Shown here one piece after another: positions 56,936 to 64,000 of a stretch of DNA of 64,000 nt. The stretch's first letter is position 1; each line of letters starts with the position of its first letter. Below the pieces are notes generated by a model, which saw nothing but the letters and a program-made list of their open reading frames with translations, made no database searches and had not been told where the DNA came from. The DNA is from Pseudisothecium myosuroides (Eukaryota; Streptophyta; Bryopsida; Hypnales; Lembophyllaceae): positions 8,124,501 through 8,188,500 of the forward strand of contig OX637288.1 in assembly GCA_951799445.1 (NCBI GenBank). The letters are read 5' to 3'. The position numbers and the translations under genes are program-made.

Positions 56936-59253
56936 ATGTTGAAGCACCACTACCACAACGGCGGTCCAGTTTCAACCAGTCGCCGTCGTCGCCGTTCACA
57001 CCTCCACCAAACCTCCAGTCGAAGTGTTCCCGAAGTGGGTATCATTCCTGGCAATCGCTTCTTCCTGCTCCCCCTGAAGAAAGTCACAGCCCTCGTGCGC
57101 CCCCACACGCCGTGTAGGGAACCTTCCGCCACCAGAACGAAGCCCTGCATCGTTTCCAAACCGAGGCAAGCTTCCAGTCAAGGGTCTGAGATTCTCCGTG
57201 AGAGTCTGTTGCAGGAGTTTTACGCGCGGAGTCAGGCGCATTCGAAGAGCTCGAGGTTGATAGCAAAGCAACGGCGTCGGCGCAGTGTTGTGGCGAAGAC
57301 GCGGTTGTCGCCTGTTCGAGAGCAAGCAAGTGTAGTTGCAGAGCAGGAGCTTTTGCTGGAGTACGAGAGATTGCTATGGAATGATGGGAGTCTCGTTCAT
57401 ACGAGAAACTATAGGACTGTTGGTGTTTCCAATAGGTCAAGAGCCAAGGATACTTCCATCTATACTTTGGGCGAGACGACGCTACTGGAGTCATATCAAG
57501 GAGCTTTCCTTGCGGCGTCATCTACGCAGGTGCGCTCAATTTTTCTGTTGAACGTGATCAGTATTCACTTCATTGATTGTTTGTGAGACAATAGAGTTAA
57601 GGATGCAGCCATTCGCTAAATATATTCAGATTTCTACAAACGCTTTGGTCTAGCTACAAGTCGATAGGAACTTATTTGAGGATTTTTTTTTGAAGTTTTA
57701 ACTAGAATTTATAGCACTTTTGTGAAAATTCTGTTGTATTTCGTCAGAAATTGTATTGTAGATATCTAACTAGCAGTAGTATTTTTTGAAATTCGCTAGA
57801 ATTGATCGCCTGAACCAGATTTTTGGAGCCACCCTAGTGCTAAACATAAAATGAAAAGAGAAAGGTTGTTAACCTTCACCTCGACGTTCAAACTGCGTTT
57901 AACTCATTCGAACTGGGATTGTAAATCTTGAGCAAAACAAGGGGCGCCTCCAATGAATAAATCCATGAATAAAACCACAAACCCCATAAGCATTTTGATG
58001 TTATCTAGAGTTCTCCTCAAAGTAAGCACTGTTTCAGATTAGTGATTGAACCATCAAAAGAACTGAATCGTTTCCAACATACGCTGTGAGATTGTCCTTC
58101 CAAATATCAGAAGTTTCCCAGATGATTTTGCACTGGCAGCACCCATTTTCCCATTCGGCGAATTGAACATTAACCAGGAATTAATGGCAACCCGGTAAAC
58201 AGAGGTATAAAATCTCCCGGTGACAGGAAATAATCCGCCTGACGCATTGAACCTGCCATCCTGCAGATGCTACAAGAGCTGAACCTCAACACGGCAACGA
58301 AGAAGAACAAGAAGAAACGCTCAAGCTCGTTCTCCAACGCCACGGACATAGATTTAGTTCTCTACAGAAGTAGCAGAAAAACTCACACAAAATCACGGTT
58401 CAGTGTCAGTACGTCGACAGAGACGGAGTGTATGTTATCAGGAGGCCGGAGCTTTGGAAGGAACAACAGAGTGTCACCAAGCTCACTATCACATGGCCAG
58501 CAATTGCATCCCGAGTTTGGAACTGGCAACGATTGTGCAACAAGCTTCGGCAAAGCTGATGATTTCGAAACGCCAAGGAATAAGAATAGAAGCAGCTCTA
58601 GGGCAACAAGCTTCGGCAAAGCAGATGATTTCAGAACGCCAAGGAATAAGAATAGAAGCAACTCTAGGGCAACAAGCTTCGGCAAAGCTGATGAATTAGT
58701 AACGCCAAGGTTTAAGAATAGAAGCAAGTCTTGGGCAACAAGCTTCGGCAAAGCTGATGAATTAGTAACGCCAAGGAATAAGAACAGAAGCAAGTCTATG
58801 GGTAACTTTACAACAAGCACCAAGGCTGATGAATTAGTCCCAGAATTAGAAACGCCATGGAAGAAGGATAGAAGCAATTTTAGGGACAATTGTGCGACAA
58901 ACTTCAGCAAAGCTGATGAATTAGTAACGCTGTGTGATAAGAGTCGAAGCAATTTTAGGGGCAATAGTACAGCAAGCCTCGACAAAGGTGATGAAATAGT
59001 GAAACTCTGTGACAAGAATAGAAGGAAGTCCAGGAGCCATCGTAGAACTAGTTTCGGCAAAGCTGATGAAATACTAACCAGAGATAAGAAGAGAAGGAAT
59101 TTTAGTTTTTGGGGGTGCTCGCATCAGATTCGGTCTTGTAGTCCGTTTCTGTGTTCCTTCACTAACAAGAATGATCTGCCTGTTGGCCCTCCGCCTCTGC
59201 AGCTCTCCCGGCGCTTGCAGAACGCAGCCTCAGTTGCTCAGGGAGAGATTTAG
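56936..59253 (+). CDS. unknown basic protein with C-terminal tandem repeats
   Basis: Two exons, 56936-57529 and 58267-59253, join in phase (ACGCAG|GTGCGC donor, TCCTGCAG acceptor) to give 526 residues. I do not recognise the family. The first part is basic (RRRRRSHLHQ, KQRRRRSVV) with a probably helical segment VAEQELLLEYERLLW. The second begins LNTATKKNKKKRSSSFSN and then carries eight tandem units of the pattern TSFGKADELVTPRNKNRSKS. The very basic, Ser-rich composition and runs of Lys/Arg suggest a nuclear or nucleic-acid-binding, disordered protein, by inference only. The start ATG has a good CACCATG context and follows a minisatellite. No transmembrane segment or signal peptide is seen. 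It could be lineage-specific. If the intron is not removed, translation would stop at 57586. Confidence 0.6.
58537..59106 (+). repeat. in-frame coding repeat, 66-bp unit, eight copies
   Basis: The units start with GCAACAAGCTTCGGCAAAGC. The first four are 66 bp (22 codons) or slightly longer and nearly identical; the last four are longer and diverged. All indels keep the frame, which supports this as a translated repeat. Confidence 0.85.
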
Positions 59254-59886
59254 ATCTTAGGTGTTCAAGCTACGTGCTGCTCCATCATGGACCCATTCAA
59301 ACTTAATTGAGAGAATTTGGATTTGAAGACCATTGCTTCCTTCTGAGTAACTAGGCTTGACTATTTTTGTCAATTTTTTTTTATCATTATAACATTGAGA
59401 TGACACATTTAGATCTTCATAAAACTCCTTGTGGAGTGATGTGCAATTGAAATTTTCTTCAAGTTCCTGTAATGCCTTGCTAAATTGTGCAAAGACAAAG
59501 GAATTTCGAACTGGTTTGTGCACTGACGTTGTATTTGGCTGTGGATGGCCAAACACCCACAGGCGCTAAAGGTTTAATGACCCTGGTAAGCTACAGTACG
59601 TCTGCAACCATGTCACAAGTAGCCAAAATTTAACGGAACCCTCAGTTCTGAGCGATGCCTCCAGAATACTAATTTCTCCAATATTGGAACCGGTCACGCT
59701 CATGAGATACTGCACTCGAAGTAATAGAGGGATTCGGGGCCAACGAAGGTCACAATTATGTGTGGAGCACTCGCTGGATACGGGAAAAAGCCAATACGAC
59801 GATGGAGACGGTAGATGGAACCAAAGATAATTATGTGTTTGATTACAAATATGAACGAAAAAAGGTGAAGAAAACAAACAAATTTG
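59254..59886. other. convergent 3' region between two genes
   Basis: This stretch separates the repeat-protein gene (plus) from the CLPTM1-like gene (minus), which end toward each other. It probably contains both 3' UTRs. No other feature was seen. Confidence 0.5.
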
Positions 59887-62800
59887 CTAAGAACTCTTCT
59901 TATCCTCTTTCGTAGACGTTGAACCTGCTGCCGGTACAGCACTATTGTCCTTCCCACTTTTCATACCTGCAGCTGTCTTACCAATGGAATCCTCGGTGAT
60001 AGCCGCTCTCGGGGCATCTACCCTATCTTCCCCAGCTCTGTCACCCAGTGCAGCTTCCGATCCTTCCAGAAGACCTGTCCCTGCCTGTGGAGCCTTCTCA
60101 TCAGCTCCACCAAATCCAAACTCATTGACACGCTTCTTGTCCACTGGGTACACCCAGCGCTGATACACGTAGACAAGAAAGATGATATCTGCACATATCG
60201 AAGATTTGCGTTTGTTAGCACAACTCACAATACAGTACATGTCCCCTTTCCCTTATAGTAAACTACAAGTACACCACCTAGTAAAGCTTTACTTTGACTC
60301 AGAATTAGGAAGCTTACCATCTCGAAATACAGACAGGCGATGAAGAAGGGGCATCTTTATAACAAAAGCAAATAGGTCGTCAATGATAGTGTTGAGGAAT
60401 TTGTAGGTCATTTGTCGCCAAGGCATGTGAGCCACTGACTTCAACTTGTAGTTGATGAAAAGCTGTGGACACATCATTATAAACCCTGCATTCATATGGC
60501 ATACATCAACAGATTAGTACCCAATAAATACCCGGGAGCAGTCATAAAGCATGAGGGTGAACACAGCGTGGGTTGACTCAGTACGTAAACAAGATCTAAA
60601 ACGCCCTCAAAGAACACCAAATGTAAACTAAAGGTGGCCAGGAACTTACCGAACGTATATACACAACTTGTTAAGGACCCCAACACCCACGAGTACCAGC
60701 TCTTGTGGCGTTCATACATAAGTGAGTAGATTGCAAAGCCAGCAACCAGAGGATACAAGACATAAGAAAGATACTTCATCGCCAAATCGTCGTATTCCTT
60801 TGTCTTGTTTCCAGCATATGACTGTCGATCGCTGAATTTAAGAATGGGATATCCCCGACTACGATCAATCTGCACAATCCAACGACAGGAAATCAAGTAT
60901 CAGCGGGCGTTCATCTTAGACTTCATGATAGGAAAAAACACTTTAACCTTCTGTACCTATAAGTTGATTTCTTGCACACGAAAATTATTTCAAGCGGCAT
61001 CCAAGACTCTAACAATGCCAACAGCATAGAGAGATGAGGAATCCATGCGGTTGATACCTCTATATGCATGGCCTTCCCGATTTTCCAAAACTCAATGCAG
61101 CAACCCAAACCAGAGCTGATAATGATCATCCACGACGTCTCATTGTCGAGCAAGTACAAAAATACAATGAACTGGCACGCGAAGTTGATTACAACAGACC
61201 GTGCTGATAATCCTTCCATGGACTTATTCTTGTTCCAAAATTGTATGTCTGCATTACAACGGTTGCTCTCATCATATGATTTGAAGAAGGCAAATCACAA
61301 GTATGTACAATGATGGTAACCAGAAAAATGACGAGCAAGCAAAACTTCACAAATAAAATTTCACATGTCATAAAAAATTCCACCATATGACATTCAAGTA
61401 TCGCACAAAACACATCACATGAATAAAGGTAATAGCCACATCTGTTACATGGATCACCATAGGATCCAGTAATCTTTACCATTCTTAAATGCCAAAAAAT
61501 CGAAGGCGGTGTGGAGGAGTGAAACACACATCGTCAGTCCAAGAAGATAAGGATTTCCTTCCAAAAAGACTCTCTGCACAGCAAAAAGTAGATCAATAGC
61601 GATCCATAAAACAAATCTAGCAATTAGAAAACCCAGTATATGGAAAGTGCGATATGTTAAGGTGTGTGAATTTAAGAAGTAAAAAGAAAAAGTTCAAACA
61701 TTGGATCAAACTTCGGGAAAACTCTTGCATACGACTTTCCAAAGTTAGATAGTGCAACTTGAAAATTAGCAGACGTTGAAGTGACCTCAAGGAGCAATTA
61801 CCTTAAGCTCATCAGCTTCACCATCCATCATGCTACCATACGACTTATGAAGTTGAAAAGATTGGTCAATTTGCATATAAAGTTGCCACCTAGTAAGACT
61901 AATGGGACCAAGCTCCATGTTCACCGCTAGCTCTTTGACAGTCTCATTAAGACGAATAAACTTGTCCCTCAGCAACCAAAACTCGTTGAAAAACACCGTT
62001 GGATAATAATCACCGCTGATTTCATCAAAAGACAGGTCTGGAGTTGCATATTAAGGAGAAGTGTCTTGTGCTAATTCCTTCGTCAACATGGCAAACTATT
62101 TAAAATTGAATTGCGTTGCTGAACTTTTGACCATTTCCTCATAAGACTTTAAAACAAAAAATCAAAAAATCATCTGAAGGTCACAACTATCTAACGGACA
62201 AGGACACGCAGTCTGAGTAGAGGCGCTAGTAGTAGTGTGAGTGGATACGACCAGCAATATGTGGTGGGGCCCCATCTCTCGGGTACCTGCAATGTGGAAC
62301 ATCGTGTTGTAAGCGAAAAGAACTACCGACTCAATTCTGAAATTCCAAATCAACACAGAAATGCTATCAAACTCCAATAGCGAACACAGCGGGCCAGAAC
62401 ACAAAAAATGGATACCTAATTAACGGTACTTGTGAAAGAAACAACTCTGCACTATACGCGTCACAAAGCAACAGCATACCTAGTGAAATCTTCTACCAAG
62501 TTAATGGTCACATTGGTCTTGAAAAACGACACCCATTCAGTAGGACCCTCTTCCACCTCTTCTGCGGGCGCTTCCAAAAGTGGCTGAACAAAACACCACG
62601 ATAATAAGAAAGAAAACCGAAAATCCAGTAAAGCAGGTCCTTCGACCACAGCCCTTCAACTGACAACAATCAGATGCCGAAGAAACACCATAACAATCGA
62701 TAGAGCGTCTTCTCCTTTCAAGTCAATACAATAATATTTATAATACTTAAGACAAAGTCGAAATTGGTTTAAGCTGAACGCAATGCTGACCTCTGTAAAA

Positions 62801-64000
62801 TTGTCCTTCTCACCCTTTGAGAGAAGACTCTTCCGTGTGTCAACTTTTGGTTTCGGAAAGTAGACAACAAATGCTGCACCGACAGCGTATATATAAAACA
62901 TAAACAGAAAGTCCCAGTCAGTATAAGTACTACAAGAACAACATGCCACAAAGCAGAGATTTCATTCTGAACATACTGGAATAATGCGGCTAACCTAAGC
63001 AATATTACAGATTTCCATATCAGCTATTGTCATAATAGAAGCCAAAAATTAGGAGAATGGTATCAAGCACACAAAAGCAAAGCTATTAGGTATGTAATTA
63101 TCATGATCTTTCCAGTGTCGAGGGTTGTTCTCTTTTTGACCATCAATGACCGAAAATTCAATGCGAGATCAGGCAGCCTATATTTGATCGTACTTTCAAC
63201 AACCATAAAAAGGTCATCGCTCCAAAAACTTTGCGACCAAAAGGAGTCCATGACCACAGCCTCGTGAAATGAGAAATGATGCAAATGACTTCGACGTTTG
63301 AAAATCTTACCGTGGCGTCTACTGAAGGTAGCTGTACGCACGTATTCCGGACTTGCAGGATCGGGAGAAAAGCCTGATCTTGCAAAAAACACATAGGAAT
63401 ACAGGGTACCATTTCGCTGAACTGCCTCTGATGGATGATATGTGAAGGTTTTGTGACGAACACTATCTGGGGTCCAAACAGCGTAAGGGATATTTGTTTC
63501 ATGCCACACTAAGGCCTCATCATTTCCAAAAGTAAATTCTGATTTCTCGGATACGTACACCCAAAGGTCCTGCATCAAACAACGATCCCCCCCAAAATCA
63601 AATTCCCTATTTCATAGGTAGAACAATAATAATCTAGTATTCAGAGTGTGCCTCGGTTTGGTACAGCTCTCGCAGCCCGCACCGAAACAGTGTTAACAAA
63701 TTCTACCATAAAATGTTGAATGAATGTAACCTCGATTAAACAAGGTCTAACCCAGCAAAACTCCAAATATGTCACTAATGAACTCATATCCAATCTTTGG
63801 AATTGAACATTATGATGCTTAGAAAAACAATAGACAAACTGTAGAGCACCCAAGCTGTTATACGCCTTGTCACGATATAACCAGAACATCACTAATATAG
63901 CACACAAGTAGTACAACAGAAACAGACAAAAGGTAAAAAGAACTACCAAATTCTCGCCCTTGATAAAAAGATTGCTAGTAAGAAGATCCGGATTCGTGAC
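59887..64000 (-). CDS. CLPTM1-family multipass membrane protein (5' part outside the window)
   Basis: Exons in transcript order: 63947 to beyond 64000, 63311-63569, 62791-62873, 62480-62583, 62252-62286 (35 nt), 61802-62037, 61480-61573, 61058-61248, 60650-60869, 60318-60485 and 59887-60188. Every junction has GT-AG and agrees in phase. Family landmarks: EALVWHETNIPYAVW, PSEAVQRNGTLYSYVFFARSG, TINLVEDFTRYP, YYPTVFFNEFWLLRDK, QLYMQIDQSFQLHKSYGSM, SYAGNKTKEYDDLAMKYLSY, ERHKSWYSWVLGSLTSCVY and PQLFINYKLKSVAHMPWRQM. It matches CLPTM1 (cleft lip and palate transmembrane protein 1) homologues closely from the lumenal domain to the C-terminal helices. Animal CLPTM1 is an ER membrane protein affecting receptor trafficking, and the related CLPTM1L is a lipid scramblase; the plant role is unknown. 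The tail after GFGGADEKAPQ is a low-complexity acidic/Lys-rich stretch ending in DKKSS. The gene looks intact. Confidence 0.92.

Noticed and set aside
58383..59060. 225-residue minus-strand open frame antisense to the repeat protein
   Set aside because: It mirrors the coding repeat on the other strand. The plus-strand frame has a start, splice sites and frame-preserving indels.

Overview
This is nuclear DNA of a plant or other streptophyte. Genes are split by many GT-AG introns of roughly 40-850 bp and sit in very AT-rich DNA packed with small inverted-repeat transposons. Plant-lineage markers are a phragmoplast-type kinesin-12 motor, a plastid-type SecY, a plant-type mitochondrial uncoupling protein, a YchJ/SEC-C protein with a transit-peptide-like N-terminus, Emigrant-like and CACTA-type repeats, and telobox motifs. 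The few genes per 64 kb suggest a large genome (charophyte, bryophyte, lycophyte or fern). I cannot name the species.

Layout. 1-9 kb: AT-rich DNA with two foldbacks, weak exons of an unidentified minus-strand gene (1.5-3.4 kb), and a plus-strand gene with a Myb/SANT (trihelix-like) domain (4.4-5.7 kb). 9.2-13.3 kb: a minus-strand kinesin-12 motor that lacks its first motor strand, has two exon junctions that do not join in frame, and runs into a 20-bp minisatellite followed by a telobox-type Myb domain in another frame. 13.4-18.5 kb: AT-rich repeats with a long (TA)n tract. 18.5-20.7 kb: an intact five-exon YchJ/SEC-C gene. 20.7-25.4 kb: repeats, including an 869-bp foldback element. 25.4-28.6 kb: an intact eight-exon uncoupling protein gene (minus). 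28.6-32.5 kb: small inverted-repeat elements. 32.6-36.7 kb: a decayed plastid SecY gene (minus) that keeps introns and some intact exons. 36.7-56.4 kb: about 20 kb with no recognisable gene, made of several inverted-repeat families and one GC-richer block (42.7-46.9 kb). 56.4-59.3 kb: a two-exon gene for an unknown basic repeat protein behind a minisatellite. 59.9-64 kb: the C-terminal eleven exons of a CLPTM1-family membrane protein (minus), cut by the window edge.

The genes do not form an obvious pathway. The most informative parts are the rearranged kinesin/Myb locus, the SecY pseudogene and the transposon families. All exon models were built by hand from splice signals, reading phase and remembered family motifs. 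No search was run.
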